Below, in pieces: positions 1 through 11,188 of a DNA stretch of 64,000 nucleotides. How positions within the stretch are numbered: position 1 is the first letter of the stretch; each line of letters starts with the position of its first letter. Both the position numbers and the translations under genes were made by a program. The notes below the pieces were generated by a model. The model was not told where the DNA came from and did not search any database. It saw nothing but the letters and a program-made list of their open reading frames with translations. This DNA comes from Rhizomys pruinosus (lineage: Eukaryota > Chordata > Mammalia > Rodentia > Spalacidae), in contig VZQC01003076.1 of NCBI GenBank assembly GCA_009823505.1, forward strand, positions 1,862,889 through 1,926,888, written 5' to 3'.

Positions 1-30
1 AAGGCCTATGCCACCATACCCAGCTAGAAG
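1..30 (-). repeat. B1 SINE 5'-end fragment
   Basis: The first ~30 bases are the reverse complement of the conserved B1 head (the 'gctggg..tggtggc' region). The rest of the element lies outside the window. Confidence 0.5.
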
Positions 31-365
31 CCTCTTTGTTGTTACTTAATTTTCATTGTAAAGTTCTCTTTGAAAAATGTTAGGGAATATTCCTTCATTT
101 ACTCCAACTCAAAACACAGTATGTAGTTTGTGATTTTTTTTTGTCCTTTAGAGACCTGCTAGATTTCCTCTGGGAAACTAGCTGTCCTAGTGCTTAATTG
201 TGGACAATTTCTTTAATAACCTCAACTTTTTCTTTTCCCAAATTGCTCTATAATTGGACCAAGTTTGGTAAAAGATATTTTCCTATGAATTTATTAATTA
301 TATCAGTGTTTTAATTTATTTGAATAGAGGCCTTTAAAGTATAGTATATTTTTCTAGTATTTAAA
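31..365. other. AT-rich stretch, nothing recognised
   Basis: No coding region or clear repeat is visible. It sits between a B1 fragment and an L1-like 3' tail and is probably old decayed DNA. Confidence 0.4.
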
Positions 366-480
366 ACATTTCTTGAGAGGGAATGTGGGAAATGTGTAGG
401 AATTCAGAGGGGAGAGAGAGGGGGATGGAAGTGATGTAAATGCAGTATTCATGTATGAAATTCTCAAAAGAATAAACAAT
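366..480 (+). mobile_element. L1 (Lx-like) 3' terminal fragment
   Basis: A purine-rich stretch followed by 'catgtatgaaattctcaaa' and an A-rich end is typical of old rodent L1 3' termini. A similar ending closes the L1 near 4372. Only the 3' UTR end remains. Confidence 0.5.
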
Positions 481-520
481 TTAACTTGTAAAAGTTATAT
501 TTCTAGGAACCATGCCAGAC

Positions 521-705
521 ACTCCCTGGTGACCTGGCTAGAGCCTGTCCATTCCTTCAACATCTTCCCTCTCTGGGACTAAGTCAGGGACAAGCACACC
601 TTGATGAACTAGTTAGAGCTCATCCAATCCTTTGCCTTCTTTCCACTCTGGGACTAGGATGGGAACCACTGTTCCCTCACCCTGGAGAGCCAGTTAGAAC
701 CACCC
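521..705 (+). repeat. Degenerate ~75 bp tandem repeat, probably L1 5' UTR
   Basis: About 2.5 units. 'ctctgggact' recurs at 571 and 646, and 'gctagagcc' (537), 'gttagagct' (612) and 'gttagaacc' (693) mark the same unit position, giving spacings of 75 and ~81. It lies directly before L1 ORF1-like sequence, from which it is split by an LTR inserted at 706. I read it as promoter monomers of an old L1; it could also be an unrelated minisatellite. Confidence 0.4.
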
Positions 706-1062
706 TGTATTAGTCACTTTTCTGTTGCTGTGATAAAACCACCATGACTAAGGGAACTTATAAAAGGAAGAGTTTATTTGAGCTTAAGATTGACGGTTCC
801 AGGGAATTAGAGTCCATTGTGGTGGGAGGCATGGTGGCCAGGGCTGGAGCAGAAAGCCCAGGTTCACATCTCACAATGAGCACAGGAAGTCAAGAGAGCC
901 TCTGGAGACTAGCAAGGTTTCTTAAACTCACTAAGCCCACCCCCAGTGACATACTTCCTCCAGCATGGCTACACCTTCTAAGACCAAACAGTGCCAGCAA
1001 CTGAAGACAAAATGTCTGAATACTCAAAGCCTGTGGGGGGCACTCTCACTCAAACCACCAAA
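706..1062 (-). mobile_element. Solo MaLR (ORR1/MT-like) LTR
   Basis: Read on the minus strand this is a ~357 bp LTR beginning TG and ending with the conserved 'gtgactaataca' block, with the 'aataaactc' polyadenylation-signal region just before it. Direct repeats CACCC at 701-705 and 1063-1067 are a perfect 5 bp target-site duplication, the size expected for class III elements. Other copies lie at 2411, 8359, 10142, 29121, 46559 and 48689. No internal region accompanies this copy, so it is a solo LTR. Confidence 0.85.
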
Positions 1063-1067
1063 CACCC

Positions 1068-1700
1068 ACTTCACAGTTTCCACATTACAGCTCCAGTTGT
1101 GATTACCCACCTGGCATATTGGACCGAAATGGAATCAGTCTGTCCATCCCTCAAATTAAAAAAATTCCAAAGAGGGAACCTGAAGCACAGACCAACCATC
1201 ATTTCTGACCAGAAATTATCCCGATATGACAGCAGCAAAAAGAAAGCAAACTTCTACTCAACAAAGTGAGTCCAGAATTTCGTATCAGAAACACGACCAA
1301 ATAAAGAACCCCATATGCCAAGCTCATAAGGCAAAAACAATACCATCTGTCCTATAGAAGTATTCTACAATGAGAACTATCCAGAACTACTACAGGATAT
1401 CGAACTTCAAAGAACAATCATAAACATGAAGAAAGAATTCAAGAACTTTAAATAACTTTAAATAACACAAAACAATTGATGATATCAAGATGATAGGAAT
1501 AAACTCCTGACAGAATCTCAAGAAAAGTCAAATATACTACTAAGTAAAATGACAAGACAAATCAGGATTTGAAAAGTGAATTCATGAAAGAGATAGAAAT
1601 ACGGAAGAAATAAATCCCAAACTGAGATGAAGATGGAGTAGAAAAACCCAATTAGCCAAGTAAGAGACACTATGTGAGAATTTGATCAAACAGGAAAATG
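1068..1700 (+). mobile_element. Old L1 (Lx-type) 5' UTR end and ORF1 fragment
   Basis: From about 1330 the sequence reads like the L1 ORF1 leader and coiled-coil region in + orientation (for example 'gaattcaagaacttt', then 'gagatagaaatacggaag'). Many stops and small indels are present and no open frame survives. It continues the tandem-repeat segment at 521-705 across the LTR insertion at 706. Confidence 0.55.
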
Positions 1701-2092
1701 TTTTCCTGAACTTAGGTGTTTCTATGTTGCTCTCAAAAGGACTTGGGATACAAGAAAGAAAATAATTGTAGCGCCAAGATGGGGGCATTCTAGCATTTGG
1801 TACCAGATCAATGGTGATAGCGGTGGATCTCAGGACAGAGAGCCACAGATGTAACAGGTTGTGGGAGGACTTAAAATGTGCCTCCTTGAATGTTTTCCTG
1901 GCCATGGAGGAAGATGTGAAAATAGCAGACACTAAAAATGCCAACCAGACACTTGACAATGAAAAATAAATTACTCGATCCATCTGTCTCCTCAAGCAAG
2001 AGAAAAAATGGTTTTCTCCAAAACTGATGCTCTCTAGTGGGAAATTCAAACCAGAAAGCAACTATTCCCTCTGTTTGTTGCACAGAATCCAA
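1701..2092. other. Unrecognised stretch
   Basis: Open frames of 159 and 73 codons exist on the minus strand but are low-complexity in composition and match no family I recognise. It could be decayed L1 sequence, as both neighbours are. Confidence 0.3.
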
Positions 2093-2410
2093 GATGCTCT
2101 ATTGTAAACACAGGTAAAAACCTGTGGAGAGAGCAGCTTGCATAGCATCTTCTAGAACTATGAGAGCTAGTTTTCAGGGAAGACACTTCCAGGTCAGTTC
2201 CAGCTTGATTGCTTCAAGCCCTGTGTCCAGAGTATTCAACAACAGGATCTTACTTGCAAATTCAGGGGGCAATCAAGGGCTGTGGCAATAGCTTGATCAC
2301 TTCTGGGTGAGGAAGAGTTGGTCTTCTTTAAGGGAATGATGCTAGAGAGGTTGACCAGGCTCCAGTGGATGAGCTCACACTGAGGAGTTAAATCCATGGG
2401 CCTTAATATA
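2093..2410 (-). mobile_element. L1 Lx-like 3' region fragment, antisense
   Basis: Shares blocks in the same order with 22915-23150 ('tatgagagctagt', a 'ggtcag' block, 'caatcaagggctgtggcaat'). I read both as the antisense 3' region of an old rodent L1 subfamily. Interrupted on the right by the LTR at 2411. Confidence 0.45.
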
Positions 2411-2772
2411 TGTGATGGTATGAATGAGAATGTCCCCCATAGGCTTCAAGTATTCAGACATTTTGTCCCCAGTTTGTGGTGCTGTTTTGGGAGATTTTGA
2501 AGGTGTGTCTATGATGGAGGAAGTACGTCATTGGGGCCCGGCTTAGAGACTTCAAAATGGCTTGCCCATCTCAAGCAGTTCTCTCTGCTTCCTGTGCTCA
2601 CTGGAAGATGTGAACCTGGGCTTTCTGCTCCAGCCCCCGCCACCGTGCTTCCTCACCATGGTGGACTCTAATTACCTGGAACCATCAATCATAAGCTCAA
2701 ATAAACTCTCCCTTTTATAAGTTCCCTTGGTCATGGTGGTTTTATCACAGCAACAGAAAAGTGACTAATACA
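2411..2772 (+). mobile_element. Solo MaLR LTR
   Basis: A 362 bp LTR, 'tgtgatggtatgaatg' through 'gtgactaataca'. Flanks ATATA (2406-2410) and AGATA (2773-2777) match 4 of 5, a weak target-site duplication. Same family as the 706-1062 copy, opposite orientation, so the pair at 0.7 and 2.4 kb forms an inverted repeat. Confidence 0.8.
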
Positions 2773-3408
2773 AGATATATATGACAGAATGCATAAAATC
2801 GAGCAGGGGACCTATGGGGGGTGCATATATAGGAGAGAGTCTAAATATGGACATGATGTCTGAAATGCACAAAACATCAATAAATGTTCAACAGCCTTAG
2901 CAATTAGAGAAATGCAAATCAAATTACTTTAAGATTTTTTTCTTACCCCAGTCATAATGGTTAAGGTAAAGAAAACAAACGAAAACAAATGTTGGTGAGG
3001 ATTTAGAGAAAGAGGACTGCTCATCCACTGCTGGTGGCATTGAAAACTGGTGCAGTCACAATGGAAATCAATGTAGTGAACTTTTTAAAAACTTAAAGAG
3101 ACATACTGTATGTTCCAGCTATACCACTCCTTAGCATATACCCAAAGGACTCAATATAGTACTACAGAGATACTCAGCCATGTTTGTTGCTGCTCTTTTC
3201 AGAAAAGCTAGGAAACAGAAGCAACATAAATGTCCCTCAGCTGATATATGGATAGTGAGAATGTGGTACATTTTCATTATGGAATTCTACTCAGTGGTAA
3301 AGAAAAATATTCATGAAATTTCCAGATAAATGGATGGAACTAGAAACCAAAATACTGAGTGAGGTTAGCCAGACTCAGTAAAACAAGCAACACATGTTCT
3401 GGATCAGG

Positions 3409-3450
3409 TGTGGATCATGTGTGGATCATGTGTGGATCATGTGTGGATCA
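3409..3450 (+). repeat. 11 bp tandem repeat x ~3.8
   Basis: Four near-perfect copies of 'tgtggatcatg', the last one short, inside the L1 3' UTR just after the ORF2 end. The copies are identical, so the expansion is recent compared with the degraded L1 around it. Confidence 0.85.
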
Positions 3451-3780
3451 GAGCTCTGGATCCTTAGATGTGAGCACATATCCTGATATAAATTCAGGAA
3501 TCAAGAAAATAGAAAATAACCAAGGAGGGAAGGGGAAGAAGGAGTTAGAGGGAAAGAGTAAGAAACAGGAGTTATCAAAGAGGAAATAGTAAAAATGGGG
3601 GTGTCTGCTTTAATTGCTGAGGGAAGAGCAAAAGCTATAAAAGGGACAGAGAGTGGAGAGATAAATACTTAAGTGGCTTGAAAAACCAAAGGGAATATAG
3701 TATTTAATAACTTTGCAGAAAAACACACATGTAAATGTGATTGCATGCATATAGCCAACTGCTATATAAGAAAATCAGAG

Positions 3781-3930
3781 CCTGGCATGGTGGTGCATGC
3801 CTTCAATCCCAGCACGCAGGAGGCAGATGCAGGCGGATCTCTGTGAGTTCAAGGCCAGCCTGTTATACAGAGTTAGTTTCAGGACAGCTGGGGCTACAAG
3901 AGACCCTGTCTCAAAAAATACCCCCCCAAA
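3781..3930 (+). repeat. B1 SINE with 13 bp target-site duplication
   Basis: Full B1 with A/C-rich tail, bracketed by 'aagaaaatcagag' at 3768-3780 and 3931-3943. The duplication is perfect, so the insertion is fairly young. It disrupts the Lx L1 3' UTR. Confidence 0.9.
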
Positions 3931-4447
3931 AAGAAAATCAGAGTGACAGGTATGGGAACTTCCCTTGAGTTCTTTGTCAGAGTAGTCCAAGAGACTCCTA
4001 AAATAACTCAGCCTGTTGTCCAGCCCTTGCTTCCCTTCCAGATCTTAAAAGTAAGATCCTCCTACTGAAATCTTGACATAGTTCCAATATAGGACTTGGA
4101 TTAATTGAGCTGAAATTGATCTGGAAGCCTCCTCCCTGAAGACTTTCTCTCAAAATACCAGAAATACAATGCAGGGTAGCAAGGGACATTGTAAACACTA
4201 GTATGCCTGAGCACCACCAAATGGACCCAGAGATTTTCATATATATATACATATACATGAAATATATGTAACAATTAGACAGGCAATTGAGAGGTAGTAG
4301 TTGTTAGGAGACTAGGAGGGAAGAAAATAACCTAAATAGGATACTCATGTGTAAAATTATCAAAAAAAATTTAAATAATATTTCTTCTGGTTCAATAATG
4401 TATAGTCAGATTCCTTTACAGTTCCGTTTTTCCCATTGTCTTGTTCT

Positions 4448-4600
4448 TTTATTTGTTTTGTTTTTTTGAAACAGGGTCTGACTGTACCATAGCTGGCCTG
4501 GAAATTGATATATAAACCAGGCTGGCCTTGATCTCTGCTACCTGCCTTCTTCTGCCTCCCATGTGCTGGGATTAAAGCTATGTGCCTCCATGCCTGGATT
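4448..4600 (-). repeat. B1 SINE
   Basis: T-run followed by the antisense B1 body ('accaggctggccttgat', 'gtgctgggattaaagc'). Moderately diverged. Confidence 0.85.
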
Positions 4601-5277
4601 TCTCCTTTGTCTTTATTGAATTAGCAGGAGTGATAGTTGTTTGTTTTCCAAAGAACATGCACTTGTTAGTCATCACCTCACTTTGCTCCTGCATGGCATG
4701 CAGCTTTCTGGTTTTATTTTATCATCCCTTCCTGCTGTATTTTGTGTTGCTTCATCATTGACTTTTGTAATTCATTTTTAATTGGAAATTTAATACACTT
4801 AGCCTAAACTTTCATTTCTCTTGATGTGGTTTTAAAGCTGTCTTTTCAATGTTTCTCATGTGGTGTGATAGATAAGGTTTCCATTTTCATTATTTTTAGA
4901 AATAATTTATAGTATTGGCTTTTATTTTCCTTTCACCCATGAGTTAACAAAGGGATTTTAAAATATCCAGAAAGAAATGTCTTTTTATATTTTAGATTAT
5001 ATTTGTAGATGATAGGTTTATTGCATAGTAATAATGTGGTTAGTAACATTTTATGAAAATCAATTCACATATTGTGGACCTCACATGTGATATTTTGCAA
5101 AATTTTTGTTAGTTTGATAAATTTTATTTTCTATTAGCATGGTATCACGATTGCAACATCCTTATAAAATACACTATGCTGTATATAGTGTAGAGACAGG
5201 AAGCACTCTTACACACCAACCAAGTCAGATACTGACTACCTGCATAATGCTCCACACTGATTTTCTATTATTATTTT
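4601..5277. other. AT-rich single-copy stretch
   Basis: No gene, RNA or repeat recognised. Short open frames only. Confidence 0.4.
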
Positions 5278-5840
5278 CCATCAGCATGCAGAGATACTTG
5301 TACACACATGTGTATTACTGCTGTGTTCATGATAGCTAGAAAATGGAACTGGTTTGGATGTGTGTACTAGTTTCCTTTTCTTGTTGGTATGATGAATACT
5401 CTGATAAAAACAACTTGAGTAAGAAATGGTGGTTTATTCCAACTCACAGCTCAAGGGTGCATATCATTGTGGTAGAGAAATCAGGCCGCAGGAGCTTGGC
5501 GCAATTGGTTGCATTTATCTGGCATCAAGAAGGAGAATACTGAATGCATAGAGGTTGTCAGTTCTCTCTCCAATTAAGGGTCCAGAATCTCAGCAGGGAA
5601 TGGTGTGGTCTTCCCTCTTCAAGTAGCACAATCAAGATAATCCCCCAGACATGTCCAGAGACCCCTCTCCCAAGTGGTTCTAGATTCTGTAAAGTTGACA
5701 ATTAACAATAACCATCAAAGTGTCTGTCAATAAGTGCTTTCCCCTAGATGACTAGATAAAGAAAATATGGAATCTGTGCCTAAGGAACTTCTACACAGCC
5801 ATAAAGAACAAACAAATGTGAACACTGATTGATATTTAAG
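5278..5840 (+). mobile_element. Old L1 ORF2 3' end split by an LTR
   Basis: 'tgttcatgatagctag' before 5362, and after 5717 the 'gactagataaagaaaatatgg' type block, are adjacent parts of the old L1 ORF2 3' end. Read together they skip the LTR at 5363-5717, which shows the LTR went into this L1. Confidence 0.6.
5363..5717 (-). mobile_element. Solo ERVL/MaLR-class LTR
   Basis: On the minus strand it starts 'tgatggttattgttaatt' and ends 'ggaaactagtaca', with an 'aataaacc' signal ~60 bases before the end. Flanks ATGTG (5358-5362) and AAGTG (5718-5722) match 4 of 5, a decayed 5 bp duplication. The 5' end resembles MT2/ERVL LTRs more than the ORR1/MT-like family repeated elsewhere in the window. Exact subfamily not assigned. 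Confidence 0.7.
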
Positions 5841-6439
5841 TCATTTCTACAAATATTGGTTTTGCACTTTTGCTTGTAATGTGGTTGGGAGAAATGGTTT
5901 AGTCTCTCTCTGATATAACACTATACCTGGGTATGGAGAAGAGTAACCAAGCCACGTGATTTTTCAGGACAGTGGGTGGGCCATGCTGCTTCTATGTTTT
6001 TTTCAGTGATTACTTATGGGAACAATGTACTCCTTTCTTTTTACTAAAACTTCTAAAATAAAATTCATGTTAAGTTAGTCTTCTCTATGCTCACATAATA
6101 GTCTTGCACAATGAGTCCCTTAGAATTATTTGCATTCACTTCCTTTTCATCTGCTTCTGAATATGGATAACCTGTTATCTGAAGTGTAAATCTTTCATAG
6201 CTTTATTGTAAAATATGGCCTTTGGAAGTAAAATCTGTCTTTTTGTCACAGTTTAATGCTTTGTAACTTAACTGTGCTTTGAGGACACTCAGGCAGGTAA
6301 AGGAAGAGACGCCTTCCTTCCACCACTGCAGGTGAGAGTTTAGGCTCACAGACAATTTCCTCTGACTGCAGAGATGTGTGCACACAGTCACTGGTCTGAA
6401 TGATCTCCCCAGACACCTGCTCAGCCTTTTCTTTACTTT
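5841..6439. other. Unrecognised single-copy stretch
   Basis: No coding or repeat assignment. Pyrimidine-rich patches only. Confidence 0.4.
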
Positions 6440-6659
6440 ACTGTTTCCTTTTCCTTTTCTTCTTCCAGATAGAGCTTCATGTTGCTGAGTCTAACCTCAA
6501 GCCCACTGTGAGGCTGGTATAACCTTCCACCTTTACTTGCCAAGAGCTGGGATTACAGGCGTGCACTACCCTGCCTGACTCATGCAGTGCTAGGGTTCCA
6601 ACCCAGAGCTCTGTATGTGACAAGCAAGTACTGTACCAAACGAGCTATGCCCCAGCCCC
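6440..6659 (-). repeat. B4-type SINE (ID head + B1-like body)
   Basis: In + orientation an antisense B1-like part ('gagctgggattacaggcgtg') is followed by an antisense ID part ending 'gagctatgccccagcccc'. That order is the ID-B1 fusion known as B4/RSINE. Confidence 0.7.
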
Positions 6660-7097
6660 CATTTCTTTCTGATAGGACCCTTGCTTGGCAATGGAAGGGA
6701 GAAAGGGAGAATGCTTGGAGCAAGTCAATACCATCAGTGGAGTGGAAATTTAGATGCCCACATATGATGTTGGCTGCATGGGTAAGGAATAGAGCTACTG
6801 GTATTTTAGTAGGCAGGTAGAGCACAACTATTATCTAAAATTATTACCTCTTGTTGGTGACTTCTCTCCTGGTCCACTGCAAAGGGTGGTCTTATTGTTT
6901 GTTGTTGTTACTGCTGTCTTGTTGTTTGTTTGTTTTTTCCTCATTGTTATACACTTGATATTTTAAGGGGGTGTATTCTGTTTTCTAAGACCTTATCTAG
7001 AATTGAATAGGAAAAACAAAAAGCAGAGATCTCATCACTGTGTTGTTCCTTGCTTCTGTAAATACATAGCTAATTGCCTTTCTTCTCTACATGTCTC
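6660..7097. other. Unrecognised stretch with short TTG runs
   Basis: Nothing recognised apart from imperfect (TTG)n near 6900-6930. Confidence 0.4.
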
Positions 7098-7220
7098 AAT
7101 CTTTTCTGGGATTGGTGGTACACAGTGATAGCCCCAGCATTCAGAAAGCTGAGGCAGGAGCATGGCAAGTTCCAGGCCAGCCAAGGCTATGTAACAAGAC
7201 ACAAGTCTCAAGAAACAAGA
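7098..7220 (+). repeat. Diverged B1 SINE
   Basis: Order of B1 blocks preserved ('ctgaggcaggagc', 'ccaggccagcc', 'aagtctcaag') but with many substitutions, so it is an old copy. Confidence 0.65.
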
Positions 7221-7469
7221 TGGCTTTTTATACATGTTTATATGTGACACAGACTTTTTAGCTGTACTTGTCAGAGCAGGGAATACTTTACATTAAATCT
7301 AAGTCATCTTTCCTGAATAGGCGGAACTATCCTCTTCTAGAACTATTCAGTGAACAGATTCAGCATAAGCTTAGGAGCATTTGAAATTAGATATTCTTGT
7401 TCTTTCATTAATCAAATGTTAAGAGCATGAAAATTAATAATAATAATTAATAGTAAAATAGTGGTCACT

Positions 7470-7618
7470 TTTTTGGTATTTTTGAAATAGGGTCTTCCTT
7501 TAGTCCCAGCTGGCCTGGAGCTTGCTTTGTAGACCAGGCTGGCCTTGAACTCACAGAGATCTGCCTTTCTCTGCCTCTTGAGTGCTGGGATTAAAGGCAT
7601 GTGCCACCACTCCTGGCT
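7470..7618 (-). repeat. B1 SINE
   Basis: Antisense B1 with clear 'gaccaggctggccttgaac' and 'gtgctgggattaaaggcatg' blocks. Confidence 0.9.
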
Positions 7619-7942
7619 TAATAGGGGTCACTTATTAATTCATTTCCAAATGTCAAACTTTGGATCTTAAAAGACTAAAATGAATATATTTAACTTATAG
7701 AGAAAAACCATGAGAAAATACTATAATATGTGCTTTACAGTTAAGGAAAATGAGTCTTACAGTAGTTAGACCAACTCCTTAGTTCACACAGGTGACAAAT
7801 AGGGAAATTTGGCCCCACATCCAGGTCAGACTCTGAAATCCTTTTTGCTCAGCAGCCCTGTGATTACTGTTAGGAAATCAGAATCTAGCGGATGGAGATA
7901 AGCATATAAACTAATGTAATGGTCACACTGAAATATGAAGCA
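7619..7942. other. Unrecognised single-copy stretch
   Basis: No gene or repeat recognised. Confidence 0.4.
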
Positions 7943-8160
7943 TGGGACTGCGGGATGGCTTAGCAGGTAAGGGTACTGGCCTCCAGGCCTGAAGACCTGA
8001 GCCTAATCTCTAGAAGGGAACCCACATGGCAGAAGAAGTGAACAGACTCCTGAAAGTTGCCTTCTGACTTCCACATTTTTGCGGTGACATTCATGGATGT
8101 GTATACCCACACATGAACACTAAATAAATAATAAATAAATATAAAAATACAATATGAGAT
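7943..8160 (+). repeat. B3/B2-family SINE
   Basis: tRNA-like head 'gggatggcttagcaggtaag' with a B-box-like 'gaagacctgag', a body with 'ttctgacttcc', and an (AAATA)n tail. Diverged, more B3-like than B2. Confidence 0.7.
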
Positions 8161-8358
8161 GAAACACCTGAAATAAAATGAAAAGACTACCACAGGGGGA
8201 GCAGCTCGGCCTGGACAGTGAGCAGTCCTGGTACCACATCAGCTGTGGGTTCTTTGTTCCCTTATGTTCTTTGGATGTGGCTGTGGCATTTCTAGGCTGG
8301 GAGGTAAACTGATGGTAACTGGAGCTGGGCAGAGGAGCCTTATTTTTTATTAAGACAG

Positions 8359-10507
8359 TGTGGTGGTTCGAATGATAGTGTCCCCCATAGGCTTTAAGTA
8401 TTCAGATATTTTGTCTCCAGTTGGTGGCACTGTTCTTGGAGGTCTTAGTAGGTGTGGCCATGCTGGAGGAAGTACGTCATTGGAGGAGGGCTTAGTGAGT
8501 TTAACAAGCCTTGCAGTCTCCAGTCACTCTCTCTGCTTCCTGTGCTCATTGCAAGATGTGACCCTCAGCTTGCTGCTCCAGCGCCAGCTACCATGCCTCC
8601 CCCCACAATGAACTCTGATTCCCTGCAACTGTCAATCATAAGCTCAAATAAACTCTTCCTTTTATAAGATCTCTTGGTCATGGTGGTTTATCACAGCAAC
8701 AGAAAAGTGACTAATACAGTTATTTGGTACCAGAAGTGGGGCATTGGCTGTGAATGACCTGACCATGTGGATGTATGGAGAAATGTGGAAGTCGATGGAA
8801 CTTTGTACTAAAAAAGCTGTTGACTACTATAAGCAGAGCTTAATGGGCCATTCTAGTAGAGGCCTGGAAGAAAGCATTGCTGCAAAAAATGTAGGTCCAG
8901 AGGAAAATAAAGACTTAGGCAGCAACTGGAATCTTTTATCAAAGAGTCTGGCCACAGTTTGCCCACAGCCCAAATGCTTGCCTGATGCTAAGTTGAAAAG
9001 CAATGGAATAATATCTTTGGCAGAGGATATTTCAAGACAGCCTAATGTAGAAATGGTGGTGTAGGTATTAATGGTGAATATTGTGCAGATCTACAGTGAA
9101 AAGGAGCAAATGGGGCAGAAAGAAATGCAGAATGTACAGTTTGGATCTGAATAATGCACTAGGAAGATTAAAGGTGGGGCCAAGGCATGTGAAGGAGAGG
9201 CTCCCTTTCATAAGGAGATTAAAGTGATTAAGGAGAGGCCTAGCTATTTACAAGTAAACAATGGAAAAGTGTGATTAAGGAGGGGCCTGGAGATTTACAA
9301 GTAAACAACAGACACACTTCTTTCAGGGCAAGACCACACCCAGTTAATCCTCCAACTTTTGAAAGGAAAATACTGAAAGGGTTTTCTGCTCCAACAAGTC
9401 CAGGGCAGAGAAATGTTGCATATGTGGTTGAAATAGGACAGGGTCCATCCCAAGCTTACAGCCAGACTCGGCAGTTTCATTCACATGGTGCTAGCTTTAG
9501 AGGCATGAAGTTTGCAAGAGTGAAGGGGTCATCAGTTCTTCCTCCACGGTTTCAGAAAGCTGCTAAGGTCAGCAGAGTACAGCAGGGGCGTCCCTGAATA
9601 AAGAAGGTCCTGGTAGGCCTTTGCATCAAGCTGTGAATGTGAAGCCTGGTTGGCAGTGGAGACCCCAAGAAGACATTCGAGATGCCAGACCTGTGAGATA
9701 TTTGCCAATGAGAGCTGCATACAGGAAGTGGTACCAGCCTAAGGAAGAGATCCATGTTGCATGCAATCCTGGAAGAGATGAGCCATCTCAGCCCTTTGGA
9801 AGTAAAGTCCCAGAAGTCACACATGGAGCTACTGGACTCAGTGCTTTCCCTGCTGGTTTTTGGTCTTGTTTTGGTTCAGTATTTCCTCACTATGCTTCTA
9901 TTCCTCCCTTTTGGAATAGGAATGTGTATTCAGTTCCACTGTATGTTGGGAGTATCTAATTTGCCTTTTGATTTTACAGGAGTTTACAGTTAAGAGATTG
10001 GCCTGTGTCTCAGAAGAGATTTTGGATGATAGACTTTTGAATAGAATTGAGACTGGTAAAGACTATGGGGACTTTTAAGGTTGGACTAAATGCATTTTGC
10101 ATTTTATATGGTCAGGATCCTATGGGGGCCAGGGAGTGGAATGTGATGGTTTGAATGAGAATGTCCCCCATAGGCTTTAAGTATTCAGATATTTCGTCTC
10201 CAGTTGGTGGCACTGTTCTTAGAGGCCTTAGTAGGTGTGGCCATGCTGAAGGAAGCACGTCATTGGGGGAGGGCTTAGTGAATTTAACAAGCCTTATGGT
10301 CTCCAGTCTCTCACTCTCTCTCTCTTGACAGTGCTCATTGAGAGATGTGAACCTCAGCTTGCTGCTCCAGCCCCGGCCACCATGCCTCCTGCCACAATGG
10401 ACTCTGATTCCCTGCAACCGTCAATCATAAGATCAAATAAACTCTTCCTTTCATAAGTTCCCATGGTCATGGTGGTTTATCACAGCAACAGAAATGTGAC
10501 TAATACA
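8359..10507 (+). mobile_element. Complete MaLR provirus
   Basis: 5' LTR 8359-8718 (360 bp), internal region 8719-10141, 3' LTR 10142-10507 (366 bp), all in + orientation. Each LTR starts TG and ends 'gtgactaataca'. A primer-binding site 'tggtaccagaagtgggg' starts at 8725, six bases after the LTR, and a purine-rich tract (10131-10141) precedes the 3' LTR. This is the layout of ERVL-MaLR elements, which are non-autonomous and use ERVL machinery. Flanks (GACAG, GGGAG) do not give a clear duplication, consistent with age. A second copy in opposite orientation lies at 46559-49042. Confidence 0.85.
8744..9959 (+). pseudogene. MaLR internal ORF remnants
   Basis: The MaLR internal region holds open stretches at 8744-9064 (106 codons), 9271-9597 (108) and 9621-9959 (112) in three different frames. 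Their translations share runs with open frames in the other MaLR copy at 47458-48527, for example 'VKPGWQWRPQEDIRDARPVR' and 'PDAKLKSNG'. This suggests descent from one longer ancestral ORF of unknown product. There is no reverse transcriptase or protease motif, as expected for MaLRs. The frame changes show this copy is dead. Confidence 0.55.
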
Positions 10508-11174
10508 GGGAGCTTGCTATTTTTGTAATGTGTTTGAGATGAACACAATCAAAGTACAGTAGTAACTGATCTCACCCTCTTTCTGGATGAGTGAGCAAAT
10601 GATTATTGGTGTCAGCATCCTTGGGCATATTCAAATGAGCAACGTTTGGCTACTGCTTCTTTTAAAATGATGCTGTGTTTTGATTGTGGTGGGAAGCATT
10701 GAAAGTGGGAATCTTCCTTGGAGCTCTCTCCATTCAAACAGGGCAGATTTGGAAAATCCCTAGTGAGGGTGAGTCTTGCTTGCCTCCTCTCAGTCATTTT
10801 TGTATGAATCTGCTGGTTATGGAGATCTGTTTTAGGGTAATTTTTTTCTTAGTGTCTTCCTCCCACCCCCATGGTTTTCTTTTGTTTGTTCTTTTCTTTG
10901 TTTTTTAATAACAGTTTTTGTTTAGTTGATGTTCATGAAGAAAGTGAATACATAGAACTGTGCCATTAATGAAAAGAAATCTTATCTAAGAGTACATTTC
11001 TTTACAGAGCTGTGTCATATCATCCTTTGGGCTATCTGAAAGAAAAGTAGACTCAAATAATGCCTTTTAAATTATATCCTCTATTATTATAGATGTAGGA
11101 CAGTACTGTATCATACCTCTGTGAATGTAAAATATCTTGTACCTGCTTTATGATACAGTAGTGACCGTCCTTTG
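10508..11174. other. Unique AT-rich stretch upstream of the candidate exon
   Basis: No repeat recognised. An open frame of 74 codons at 10684-10908 has no recognisable features. Possibly intronic if the exon at 11818 is real. Confidence 0.35.
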
Positions 11175-11188
11175 TCTGAGCTGTTTTT

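Larger units (their letters stand above)
2860..4372 (+). mobile_element. Lx-type L1: ORF2 3' end and 3' UTR
   Basis: The ORF2 C-terminal block 'catccactgctggtgg' (~3021), the 'tggaattctactcag' block and a 3' UTR ending near 4372 in an A-rich tail give a 5'-truncated old L1. The frame is broken throughout. A B1 (3781-3930) and an 11 bp tandem repeat (3409-3450) interrupt the 3' UTR. Confidence 0.65.

Noticed and set aside
744..1004. Open frame MTKGTYKRKSLFEL... also at 29158
   Set aside because: It is the antisense strand of the MaLR LTR and recurs with each copy.
7943..8010. tRNA-like A/B-box sequences in SINE heads
   Set aside because: They belong to B2/B3/ID SINEs with tails and duplications; no cloverleaf with matching acceptor stem was seen, so no tRNA gene is called.
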